This document shows positions 1 to 7,590 of a DNA stretch of 15,339 nucleotides, one piece after another. The notes beneath the pieces were generated by a model. It did not search any database, was not told the origin of the DNA, and saw only the letters and a program-made list of their open reading frames with translations. The translations under genes and the position numbers were made by a program. Every line of letters begins with the position of its first letter. Position 1 is the stretch's first letter. Location of the stretch: the NCBI GenBank assembly GCA_029879945.1, contig JAOUPJ010000049.1:1-15339 (forward strand), read 5' to 3'. This DNA is from Gammaproteobacteria bacterium. GTDB taxonomy: Bacteria > Pseudomonadota > Gammaproteobacteria > S012-40.

Positions 1-1
1 G

Positions 2-1246
2 GTCGATTCAAGAATAAATCCCCCAGGGCTTGCGCAGTTAGAGTCGACTTATCCTGAGGTGGATTTTGTGGGTGGGGCTTTCACGGAAGCAACTTTTGCT
101 GAGTCTAAGCAATTAGTTGTTAGTCCGGGTATTTCCGTAAGGCAAGGTTGTTTTCTGGAGGCGAAGAAACACGGTGTGGAAATAGTAGGCGACATCGAGC
201 TATTTGCCCGGGCTGTCAAAAAGCCAGTAATTGCAATTACTGGCTCCAATGGGAAGAGTACTGTTACCGAATTGATAGGTTTGATGTTCAGGAAGGCCCA
301 CGTTAATACCGGCGTGGGCGGAAATCTGGGACCTCCGGCACTAGATCTTCTGACTTCTGACTTTGATGCATATGTTCTGGAGCTTTCAAGTTTTCAACTG
401 GAGACGACATCGAGCCTAAAACCTAGCGTGGCCATACTGTTGAATATAAGCGAAGACCATATGGATCGTTACGAATCACTGGAAGACTACGCAAATGTAA
501 AGGCAACAATTTTTAATGACGCCGAATCACAAGTGTTTTGTCGAGATGATCCTGCAACTCGGGCAGGGTTGAGGAAAAACAAGCGCCAGGTTAGTTTTGG
601 ATTATCTACGCCCAAAGAGGGCGAGTACGGCCTCGTAGATAAAGCGGGTGTGCAATGGTTGGCCTGCGGGAACGAACTATTGATACAAAAAAATGATCTT
701 AGCTTGGCGGGAAATCACAATGTTCTAAATGTGCTGGCCTCCATGGCATGCGCAGACTGCTTTGGGCTTCCCAGGCAAAGCACGCTAGAGGCCATTCGAG
801 AGTTTAAAGGGCTATCTCACCGATGTGAAATAGTCCTTGAACAGAATGGAATACTTTGGATAAACGACTCCAAGGGAACCAATGTCGGGGCAACATTAGC
901 GGCCATTAAGGGGATTGAGCAGCCAATCATACTGATTGCTGGTGGAGACGGAAAAGGTGCAGATTTTTCACCGCTAAAAGAAGCAGTAAAGAATAAAGTA
1001 AAACAAATAGTGTTGATAGGAAAAGACGCCAAGAAAATATCGGACGCGGTGGGAGAAGTGGTTCCCGTAAGTTTTGCAACAGATATGCAGGCTGCTGTTT
1101 TAGTTGCGAACGAGCTTGCTGTGAAAGGGGATTGTGTTCTGTTGTCACCCGCTTGTGCAAGTTTGGATATGTTTACCGACTACAAACACAGGGGTAATGA
1201 GTTTAGTGCAGAAGTTAAGCGGATCGTAGGTGAAGGCAATATATGA
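2..1246 (+). CDS. murD: UDP-N-acetylmuramoylalanine--D-glutamate ligase MurD, 5'-partial
   Basis: MurD is the cytoplasmic ATP-dependent ligase that adds D-glutamate to UDP-MurNAc-L-Ala. The frame is open from the first bases of the window; 414 codons are visible. The fragment opens with VDSRINPPGL, which aligns with DTRMTPPGL near residue 36 of E. coli MurD, so about 34 N-terminal residues, including the first nucleotide-fold glycine loop, lie upstream. Visible motifs: the Mur ligase P-loop TGSNGKST (visible residues 80-87), ELSSFQLETT, NISEDHMDRY (148-157), the GNHNVLN segment, HRCE, NDSKGTN, the GGDGKGADFSPL segment and the C-terminal LLSPACASLDMF. A GTG at 59 could be read as a start but lies inside the conserved domain, so this is not a short protein. 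The stop overlaps the ftsW start (ATGA). Family assignment is secure; the true start is outside the window. Confidence 0.97.
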   Translation, partial: VDSRINPPGLAQLESTYPEVDFVGGAFTEATFAESKQLVVSPGISVRQGCFLEAKKHGVEIVGDIELFARAVKKPVIAITGSNGKSTVTELIGLMFRKAHVNTGVGGNLGPPALDLLTSDFDAYVLELSSFQLETTSSLKPSVAILLNISEDHMDRYESLEDYANVKATIFNDAESQVFCRDDPATRAGLRKNKRQVSFGLSTPKEGEYGLVDKAGVQWLACGNELLIQKNDLSLAGNHNVLNVLASMACADCFGLPRQSTLEAIREFKGLSHRCEIVLEQNGILWINDSKGTNVGATLAAIKGIEQPIILIAGGDGKGADFSPLKEAVKNKVKQIVLIGKDAKKISDAVGEVVPVSFATDMQAAVLVANELAVKGDCVLLSPACASLDMFTDYKHRGNEFSAEVKRIVGEGNI

Positions 1247-2397
1247 AATCGCTTGATTTAAAAAACAATCAAATGATCGACATGCCATTGCTGATTTTGG
1301 TTCTGGCGCTATTGTCTGTTGGCTTTATTGTGATGACCTCCGCGTCCATCTCGCTTGGTCAGGAGCATTATGAATCACCCTTTTATTATTCCCTCAGGCA
1401 AGCGCTTTATGTTTCTTTGGGATTAATTCTCGCATTTGTCGCCTATTTATTGCCCTTAAACATGTGGCGGTCCCTGGGGCCATTGTTATTGGCGGTGGGC
1501 TTGCTGTCCCTGGCAGTTGTGTTACTGCCTATTGTCGGAAAAACTGTTAATGGTAGTTCACGGTGGCTGCAACTGGGTGTAGTCAACATACAGGTTTCGG
1601 AGCCAGTGAAATTGATATTGATTGTCTACTTGGCCGGTTATGTGGCGCGACATACAAAAAGAATTCGAAGTGAAAACAGTGGATTCATTATGCCCATGCT
1701 GCTGTTGTCCGTATTTGCCTTTTTACTTTTGCTTCAACCAGATTTTGGTGCTGTTGCAGTAATAATCGCAACCGCTCTAGGCTTGTTAATGCTGGCCGGT
1801 GCCCGAAAAGTGGCGATTTTTGTTGTCTCTGGTGCTGCGCTAGGAACGCTTTCTTTGCTGGCGATTATGTCACCCTACAGACTGAAACGCTTGGCTGGGT
1901 TTATAAACCCATTTGATGATGCATTGGATAGCGGGTTTCAGCTTACACAGGCGCTGATCGCCTTCGGTCGCGGAGAGTGGTTAGGTGTTGGGCTCGGAGA
2001 GGGGGTACAAAAACTTTTTTACCTCCCTGAATCACACACCGATTTCGTGTTGGCCGTGTTGGCGGAAGAGTTGGGCTTGGTCGGCGTAACCCTGATTATC
2101 GTTCTTTTTTTATTGCTGAGCTTGCGCTGCATGCAAATCGGAAAGAGAGCGGAACAAAATGGAAACATTTTTGGTGCGTACATCGGATATGGAGTTGGGT
2201 TGTGGATTGCCCTGCAGTCCTTTGTAAATATGGGTGTAAATATGGGTATGTTGCCCACTAAGGGTATCACATTGCCCCTCATCAGTTATGGCGGAAGTAG
2301 TCTTGTAGTTTCAATTGTGGCCTTGGCGCTGGTAATGAGGGTTCACAAAGAGACCACCAAACTAGTCAATGCCGATTTGTCGCCAGGGGTAAGCTAG
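1243..2397 (+). CDS. ftsW: Septal peptidoglycan glycosyltransferase FtsW (SEDS family)
   Basis: FtsW is the SEDS-family polymerase that, with its partner FtsI, extends glycan chains from lipid II at the division septum in the inner membrane. The protein has 384 residues, the normal length, with about ten hydrophobic segments. Family motifs seen: NGSSRWL (103-109), LLQPDFG (163-169), YLPESHTDFV (260-269) and the C-terminal block from GMLPTKG to LISYGGSS (335-353). D267 in HTDF corresponds to the catalytic aspartate of SEDS enzymes (D297 in E. coli FtsW). The ATG overlaps the murD stop by 4 nt (ATGA), with GAAGG at 1232-1236 as ribosome binding site six bases upstream. RodA is the close relative, but position between murD and murG makes FtsW the clear call. 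Confidence 0.97.
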   Translation: MKSLDLKNNQMIDMPLLILVLALLSVGFIVMTSASISLGQEHYESPFYYSLRQALYVSLGLILAFVAYLLPLNMWRSLGPLLLAVGLLSLAVVLLPIVGKTVNGSSRWLQLGVVNIQVSEPVKLILIVYLAGYVARHTKRIRSENSGFIMPMLLLSVFAFLLLLQPDFGAVAVIIATALGLLMLAGARKVAIFVVSGAALGTLSLLAIMSPYRLKRLAGFINPFDDALDSGFQLTQALIAFGRGEWLGVGLGEGVQKLFYLPESHTDFVLAVLAEELGLVGVTLIIVLFLLLSLRCMQIGKRAEQNGNIFGAYIGYGVGLWIALQSFVNMGVNMGMLPTKGITLPLISYGGSSLVVSIVALALVMRVHKETTKLVNADLSPGVS

Positions 2398-2398
2398 T

Positions 2399-3475
2399 GT
2401 GAGTGCGCGTGCTCTAATAATGGCTGGAGGAACGGGCGGACATATATTCCCTGCCCTGGCCGTTGCTAAATTTCTTCAGGAACGGGGAGTCAGCGTGACT
2501 TGGCTGGGTACTAAGACGGGCCTTGAGGCGGAATTGATTCCTAAAGCGGGGATTGAGATTGATTGGATTACCATCGGTGGAATCAGGGGTAAGGGCTTAT
2601 TAGGGTGGATCATGGCTCCGATACGCATACTTAAAGCGGTCGCTCAGGCGGCCTCCATTATAAGCATACGTAAGCCCGATGTGGTTTTGGGTATGGGTGG
2701 TTTTGCCACGGGGCCGGGTGGGATTGCTGCCTGGCTTAAAGGGAAACCTCTGGTGATTCACGAGCAAAATTCCATTGCTGGCTTGACCAATCGCTTGCTC
2801 TCTCGTTTTTCATCAAAAGTATTACTGGCTTTTCCTGCTGCCATTAGAAGTGATAAAGCCGTGGTAACCGGTAATCCACTTCGACAAGAGTTTAGCCAAG
2901 TGGCCGCTCCTGAGGTACGAAATACACCACGCCGAGTTGCGCTTAATATCCTTGTGGTCGGAGGTAGTCTTGGTGCCAAGGCACTAAACGAGGTCGTTCC
3001 AAAGGCGCTTTCGTTGATTCCCCTTGAGCGTAGACCGACCGTTCGACATCAATGTGGAAAAAAGAATTTTGATGAGACAGTAGCACTATATCGCGAACTG
3101 GGAGTGAAAGCCGAAATCAGTCCTTTTATTGAAGACGTGATAGAGGCTTATACCTGGGCAGACCTGGTTATTTGTAGAGCAGGCGCGTTAACCGTATCAG
3201 AGCTGGCGGCCGTGGGTGTGGCTTCCATTTTGGTGCCCTTCCCACACGCTGTGGATGATCACCAAACCACGAACGGAAAATATCTAGTCGATGGTAGCGC
3301 GGCGATCCTTATTCAGCAGAATATATTAACGCCTGAACTATTGCTTAAAACATTAGAGGATCTGACGGACAGACCAGAAAAGGTAAAAGAAATGGCAATC
3401 AACGCTCGGAAGTTGGCTAAGACAAATGCAACTGAGTTGGTCGCTAAATTCTGTTTGGAGTACGCGCATGTTTGA
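2399..3475 (+). CDS. murG: UDP-N-acetylglucosamine--lipid I GlcNAc transferase MurG
   Basis: MurG is a peripheral inner-membrane GT-B glycosyltransferase that moves GlcNAc from UDP-GlcNAc to lipid I, giving lipid II. The 358-residue length is typical. Seen: the N-terminal glycine loop GGTGGHIFPALA (10-21), GMGGFATGPGG (98-108), HEQNSIAG (121-128), GGSLGA (188-193) opening the second Rossmann-like domain, CRAGALTVSELAAVG (259-273) and PFPHAVDDHQT (280-290), which includes donor-binding residues. The start is a GTG one base after the ftsW stop, preceded by AGGGG in the ftsW 3' end. The first ATG (2420) would remove residues before the glycine loop, so GTG is preferred. The tight spacing suggests coupling to ftsW, so polymerase and substrate-making enzyme are co-translated. 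Confidence 0.97.
   Translation: MSARALIMAGGTGGHIFPALAVAKFLQERGVSVTWLGTKTGLEAELIPKAGIEIDWITIGGIRGKGLLGWIMAPIRILKAVAQAASIISIRKPDVVLGMGGFATGPGGIAAWLKGKPLVIHEQNSIAGLTNRLLSRFSSKVLLAFPAAIRSDKAVVTGNPLRQEFSQVAAPEVRNTPRRVALNILVVGGSLGAKALNEVVPKALSLIPLERRPTVRHQCGKKNFDETVALYRELGVKAEISPFIEDVIEAYTWADLVICRAGALTVSELAAVGVASILVPFPHAVDDHQTTNGKYLVDGSAAILIQQNILTPELLLKTLEDLTDRPEKVKEMAINARKLAKTNATELVAKFCLEYAHV
3457..3460 (+). promoter_or_regulatory. murC ribosome binding site
   Basis: GGAG lies seven bases before the ATG at 3468, inside the end of murG. It decides in favour of 3468 as the murC start over the more upstream in-frame ATG at 3426, which has no such site and would put 14 residues unlike MurC at the N-terminus. 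Confidence 0.75.
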
Positions 3476-4970
3476 ACGGATTTACCGAAAGCCTTTGCCA
3501 GGTGAAGACAGTGTGATGGGGCGTGTAAAGCGCGTCCATTTTGTGGGAATTGGTGGCGTGGGCATGAGTGGAATTGCCGAGGTGCTGTTGAACTTGGGTT
3601 TTGAAATAACCGGTTCCGATCTCAATGAAAATCCAACTGTCCAGCGTCTGGCCAAGCTGGGGGCAGATATCGCAATCGGGCATGAATCTGAAAATGTGCA
3701 GGGTGCCGATGTAGTCGTTATTTCCAGTGCTGTAAAAAGTGATAACCCGGAAGTGCTTGCTGCACGAGATCAGCGTATCCCCATTGTCCCCAGGGCAGCA
3801 ATGCTGGCCGAGCTGATGAGGTTTCGATTTGGGATCGCGGTTGCAGGTACTCATGGCAAAACAACTACAACCAGCCTCGTTGCCAGCATGCTTGCAGAAG
3901 GTGGCCTGGATCCAACTTTTGTAATAGGTGGAAAACTAAATAGTGCAGGCAGTAATGCCAAATTGGGTGCGGGAAAATACCTAGTGGCTGAAGCCGATGA
4001 AAGTGATGCCTCTTTTCTCTTATTGCAGCCAATGATTGCTGTCGTTACGAATATTGACGCTGATCATATGAGTACCTATAGCGGTGACTTCGCAAAATTG
4101 CGCCAGACTTTTCTTGAGTTTCTGCACCACTTGCCATTTTACGGCCTCGCAGTAATGTGCATAGACGATCTGGAGACCCGAGATCTGGCCGCCATCACTG
4201 AGCGCAATATTGTAACTTATGGTTTTTCCGAAGATGCGGACGTCCGAGCGATTGATTTGAAACAAACTGGTATCGAGTCTGAGTTTACAGTGGCTGTTTC
4301 CGGTAATGCAAACTGGATGAGAGTGAAATTGAATCTTCCTGGCAAACACAATGTACAAAATGCGCTTGCTGCAATCGCGATCGCTCGAGAGTTGGGTGTT
4401 GATAAAAATTCAATTGGCTCGGCCTTGGAAAAGTTTCAGGGTATAGGAAGGCGTTTTCAGATCTACGGCGATATTAGAACTGAAAAAGGCGTGTTTATGC
4501 TTGTAGATGACTATGGGCATCATCCACGTGAAATTGATGCAGTCATTGATGCGGTGAGAACAGGCTGGCCGGAAAAAAGATTGGTGCTTCTATTTCAGCC
4601 GCATCGCTATTCCCGTACTCGAGAATTGTTTGATGATTTTGCTCAAGTGCTTACCAAGCCAGAGGTATTGCTGCTTTTCGAGGTATATCCTGCCGGAGAA
4701 CAAAGACTTAGTGATGCTGATTCCAGATCCCTGATTCGTTCTATCCGCCTATTGGGAAGCAATGATTCCATTCTCATCGATGATGGTCAAACAGTCAGTG
4801 ATGTGTTGGCACGGATCGTAGAAAACGGCGATATCGTCTTGACTATGGGTGCCGGAAGTATAGGAAAACTTCCCAATGAATTGTTGATGGATAAGCGATT
4901 TGAATTGCTTGCACCTGCGACCCAAAAAACGAAGTCAAGTAAGGAAAAGATGGGTGTTAAAGGAGATTGA
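3468..4970 (+). CDS. murC: UDP-N-acetylmuramate--L-alanine ligase MurC
   Basis: MurC is the cytoplasmic ATP-dependent ligase that attaches L-alanine to UDP-MurNAc, the first peptide step. From ATG 3468 the protein has 500 residues, close to the usual 460-495. Seen: the N-terminal UDP-binding fold with HFVGIGGVGMSGIAEVL (24-40), the P-loop GTHGKTTTT (127-135), the EADESD segment (175-180), NIDADH (195-200), PGKHNVQNALAA (291-302), DDYGHHP (347-353) and QPHRYSRT (377-384). This order is complete for a Mur ligase of the MurC type. The start overlaps murG by 8 nt. The last ~25 residues are charged and lysine-rich, beyond the conserved domain; the DNA coding for them also holds the AAAGGAG upstream of murB. 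No anomaly in catalytic motifs. Confidence 0.97.
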   Translation: MFERIYRKPLPGEDSVMGRVKRVHFVGIGGVGMSGIAEVLLNLGFEITGSDLNENPTVQRLAKLGADIAIGHESENVQGADVVVISSAVKSDNPEVLAARDQRIPIVPRAAMLAELMRFRFGIAVAGTHGKTTTTSLVASMLAEGGLDPTFVIGGKLNSAGSNAKLGAGKYLVAEADESDASFLLLQPMIAVVTNIDADHMSTYSGDFAKLRQTFLEFLHHLPFYGLAVMCIDDLETRDLAAITERNIVTYGFSEDADVRAIDLKQTGIESEFTVAVSGNANWMRVKLNLPGKHNVQNALAAIAIARELGVDKNSIGSALEKFQGIGRRFQIYGDIRTEKGVFMLVDDYGHHPREIDAVIDAVRTGWPEKRLVLLFQPHRYSRTRELFDDFAQVLTKPEVLLLFEVYPAGEQRLSDADSRSLIRSIRLLGSNDSILIDDGQTVSDVLARIVENGDIVLTMGAGSIGKLPNELLMDKRFELLAPATQKTKSSKEKMGVKGD

Positions 4971-4977
4971 GGCAGAA

Positions 4978-5889
4978 GTGAACGATCAAGAGGGCCCAAG
5001 CATGACTGGCATTCGGGGTGAACTGCTCCTTAATGAGCCGATGTCAAAGCACACTTCCTGGCGAGTGGGAGGGGTTGCCGAAAGATTTTTTAAGCCTGCG
5101 GATCTTAATGACTTGATAACGTTCATCTCCTGTATCGATGCGGATGAAAGTCTTCTATGGATTGGCCTGGGTAGCAATCTACTGGTTAGGGATGGAGGAA
5201 TTCGCGGTACTGTTATTTTGACGAGTGGCCTTCTCAAAGAGTTGTCACTCTTGAACTCGGATGTGGTTCGGGCAGAAGCGGGAGTGGCGTGTGCGAAGGT
5301 AGCGAAGTTCTGTGCCAGAAATGAATTAGTGGGCGCGGAATTCCTTGCCGGAATTCCAGGGACTATGGGCGGTGCCTTGGCTATGAATGCGGGTGCTTTC
5401 GGCGGAGAGACATGGGAGCTAATACATTCGGTAGAAACCCTGGATAGACAAGGTAACCGACACACCCGATCCAAGGACGAATTTAAAATAGCATATCGAC
5501 ATGTTGAAGGGCCGAAAGATGAGTGGTTTATTGCGGCACATATCCGCTTGAGTGCAGGAAACGGAGCGGAGAGTCAGCAAAAGATCAAGGAATTTCTGGC
5601 AAAAAGGGGGGCGACACAACCCACCCAGTTACCGAGTTGTGGTTCTGTTTTTAAAAATCCGCCGGGCGACCATGCTGCCAGACTAATCGAGTCTGTGGGC
5701 TTGAAGGGTAAAAGGTGTGGAAACGCGATGGTGTCAGACAAGCATGCTAATTTTATTGTCAACACAGGAAATGCGACAGCCGCGGAGATAGAGTCGCTGA
5801 TTTTAGAAGTACAGCAAGCTGTAGAGCTGGCACACAACATTAAATTGCTTCCCGAAGTGCACATCGTTGGAGAGAAGAAACATGCGTAG
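4978..5889 (+). CDS. murB: UDP-N-acetylenolpyruvoylglucosamine reductase MurB (type II)
   Basis: MurB is an FAD flavoprotein that reduces UDP-GlcNAc-enolpyruvate to UDP-MurNAc with NADPH in the cytoplasm. From GTG 4978 it has 303 residues, the size of type II enzymes rather than the ~340-residue type I of E. coli. FAD-domain motifs: TSWRVGG (26-32), GLGSNLLV (63-70) and GIPGTMGGALAMNAGA (125-140). The substrate domain shows YRH (173-175), PSCGSVFKNP (219-228) with S223 as the likely proton donor, and LPEVHIVG with E293. The start is uncertain. GTG 4978 has GAGG at 4969-4972 and AGGAG at 4961-4965. ATG 5002 (295 residues) has GAGG at 4990-4993. The in-frame extension upstream to 4900 lies inside murC and is not MurB-like. 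It ends overlapping ddl by 8 nt. Confidence 0.95.
   Translation: MNDQEGPSMTGIRGELLLNEPMSKHTSWRVGGVAERFFKPADLNDLITFISCIDADESLLWIGLGSNLLVRDGGIRGTVILTSGLLKELSLLNSDVVRAEAGVACAKVAKFCARNELVGAEFLAGIPGTMGGALAMNAGAFGGETWELIHSVETLDRQGNRHTRSKDEFKIAYRHVEGPKDEWFIAAHIRLSAGNGAESQQKIKEFLAKRGATQPTQLPSCGSVFKNPPGDHAARLIESVGLKGKRCGNAMVSDKHANFIVNTGNATAAEIESLILEVQQAVELAHNIKLLPEVHIVGEKKHA
5869..5874 (+). promoter_or_regulatory. ddl ribosome binding site
   Basis: GGAGAG lies seven bases before the ATG at 5882, within the end of murB. It supports 5882 as the ddl start over the in-frame TTG at 5867, which would overlap this site. Confidence 0.7.
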
Positions 5890-6796
5890 CGCTAAGACTT
5901 ATGGAAAGGTGGCGGTGTTGATGGGGGGTGTTTCCGCTGAAAGGGAGATATCCCTGAAAAGTGGTGAGGCGGTCTTGAATGCGTTGCTTCGAAAGGGCAT
6001 CGATGCACACCGCGTCGACCCCGCCGAAAATTTGTTAAAGCAATTACAGGAAGGGAATTACAATCGAGTCTTTATCATGTTACACGGAAGTTTTGGTGAG
6101 GACGGAGTTGTACAGGGGTTTTTAGAAACGTTGAACCTGCCCTATACAGGTAGTGGTGTTATGGCCTCTGCCGTTGGCATGGACAAAATCAGGACCAAGA
6201 AACTCTGGCTAGCCAGTGGATTGCCCACACCTAAATTTCTGGAGATAAAAGCCTCGGAAGACCTCTCTCACGTTGAGGGGCAGTTAGGTTTGCCAGTAAT
6301 CGTCAAGCCTGTTAGAGAAGGTTCGAGTATCGGTATGTCCAAGGTTGAAGAAGCTTCCGCATTGCTGCCCGCCTGGAGCCAGGCGATGAGTTTTGGTGGT
6401 CGCGTGTTGGTAGAGCAATGGGTGCATGGCAAAGAATATACGGTAGCTATCCTAGATGGCGTGGCCTTGCCAGCAATTCGCTTGGAAACACCCAATAAGT
6501 TTTATGATTTTCATGCCAAGTATCAAGCGGACACCACTCGATATCATTGTCCCTGCGGGCTTTCTGAAACCAAAGAAAAAGAAGTAAAGGCGTTGGCGCT
6601 TAGTGCCTTTGACGTTTTGGGGGCACGCGGTTGGGGACGAGTCGATTTTATGCTGGATGAACAGGAAAATTCCTGGTTGATCGAGCTGAATAGCCTGCCT
6701 GGGATGACTGATCACAGTCTTTTCCCTATGGCCGCAAAACAGGCGGGGATAGATTTTGATTCATTGGTTGTACGAATTTTAGATACCAGTTTTTGA
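5882..6796 (+). CDS. ddl: D-alanine--D-alanine ligase (DdlB type)
   Basis: This is the cytoplasmic ATP-grasp ligase that joins two D-alanines into the dipeptide that MurF adds to the peptidoglycan precursor. From ATG 5882 it has 304 residues, against 306 for E. coli DdlB. Seen: GGVSAEREISLKSG (15-28) with the first-subsite glutamate E20, LHGSFGEDG (67-75), the ATP-binding loop EGSSIGMSKV (146-155) with S149, FYDFHAKY (207-214), GRVDFML (252-258) with R253 and D255, and ELNSLPGMTDHSLFP (268-282), where E268 and N270 are the Mg-binding pair. The position between murB and ftsQ fits a DdlB ortholog. I see no VanA-like substitutions that would suggest D-Ala-D-Lac specificity, though specificity cannot be proven from sequence. 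Confidence 0.96.
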   Translation: MRSAKTYGKVAVLMGGVSAEREISLKSGEAVLNALLRKGIDAHRVDPAENLLKQLQEGNYNRVFIMLHGSFGEDGVVQGFLETLNLPYTGSGVMASAVGMDKIRTKKLWLASGLPTPKFLEIKASEDLSHVEGQLGLPVIVKPVREGSSIGMSKVEEASALLPAWSQAMSFGGRVLVEQWVHGKEYTVAILDGVALPAIRLETPNKFYDFHAKYQADTTRYHCPCGLSETKEKEVKALALSAFDVLGARGWGRVDFMLDEQENSWLIELNSLPGMTDHSLFPMAAKQAGIDFDSLVVRILDTSF

Positions 6797-6805
6797 AGTG
6801 AAAGC

Positions 6806-7585
6806 ATGGCGAAACTAAACAAAGCTGAGAATAAGAATAGAAATCTACTTAGACCGGTCGGTAAGGGCTTGGGGTTGCTATTGGTTTTGGGGGGCGTGCT
6901 CTTTCTTGTGAAAGAGGGTTTTGATCGTATGGCCAGCCATTTTCCAATAGAGCAAGTGGTGGTCGAGGGCGATATCGAACACTATGACAGGCAAGTAATA
7001 AAAAGCCTGGTGGAGACAAAACTCTTTGGAAATTTCTTTTCCATCGATGTAGAGCGTATACAACAGTCATTATTGGATTTGCCCTGGATTAGAGAGGCAT
7101 CCGTTAGCAGAGATTGGCCGGATAAGGTAACCGTCACTTTAAAAGAGCACAAAGCGGCGATGCTGTGGAATGATGTGCATTTGCTCAATGAGAAGGGCGT
7201 TTCGTTTATGGTGTCTACCAAAGTAGAGAAAGAGAATTTGCCCAAACTGTACGGTGAAGAAAGTAGTCAGGATTTTTTAGTTAAGGCCTATCAGGAGATG
7301 AATCATAGCCTGAGCGATAAAGGATTATATGTGACACAGGTGCAAAGTGATAAGCGTGGTTCTGTGTCTGTCAAATTGAGCAACGGCCATGTTATTGCGC
7401 TGGGTCGAGAGGAGCACAAAACAAAATTGAAAAAGCTTCTTGCTATGTATGAGCGTGATAATGAGTTCTCAAAGAGCAGTAGTCTCCATATAGATCTACG
7501 CTATGCTAACGGGTTTGCGGTTCGCAAACTCCAACCGCAGGAGCTGCAACAAGTGAGTCGAATAATTGGTATGGAAAAGGGCTGA
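6806..7585 (+). CDS. ftsQ: Cell division protein FtsQ
   Basis: FtsQ is a bitopic inner-membrane divisome protein that recruits FtsB/FtsL and links the cytoplasmic ring to septal wall synthesis. The 259-residue protein has a basic cytoplasmic N-terminus (1-20), one transmembrane helix (about 20-36), a POTRA domain (about 47-116, beginning FPIEQVVVEG and ending RDWPDKVTVTLKEHKA) and the FtsQ beta domain, with HIDLRYANGFAVR (228-240) as the conserved late motif. It starts 9 nt after the ddl stop with only a weak purine-rich stretch upstream (GAAGTGAAAG), suggesting translation partly dependent on ddl. Sequence conservation is low outside the motifs, as usual for FtsQ; gene position and topology make the call firm. 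Confidence 0.94.
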   Translation: MAKLNKAENKNRNLLRPVGKGLGLLLVLGGVLFLVKEGFDRMASHFPIEQVVVEGDIEHYDRQVIKSLVETKLFGNFFSIDVERIQQSLLDLPWIREASVSRDWPDKVTVTLKEHKAAMLWNDVHLLNEKGVSFMVSTKVEKENLPKLYGEESSQDFLVKAYQEMNHSLSDKGLYVTQVQSDKRGSVSVKLSNGHVIALGREEHKTKLKKLLAMYERDNEFSKSSSLHIDLRYANGFAVRKLQPQELQQVSRIIGMEKG

Positions 7586-7590
7586 TAGGC

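Noticed and set aside
59..1246. Reading GTG 59 as the real murD start
   Set aside because: The frame stays open to the window edge and upstream residues match MurD (DSRINPPGL), so the gene starts outside the window.
3444..3854. A 136-residue - strand ORF across the murG/murC junction
   Set aside because: It lies opposite conserved MurC N-terminal motifs and is rich in residues typical of antisense frames; no family resemblance.
4377..4384. GCGATCGC palindrome in murC
   Set aside because: I noticed only one copy, within codons for a conserved Ala-rich helix; no repeat family is supported.
4986..5474. A 162-residue - strand ORF opposite murB
   Set aside because: Antisense of the conserved FAD domain of MurB; composition heavy in Pro, Ser, Arg, no domain seen.
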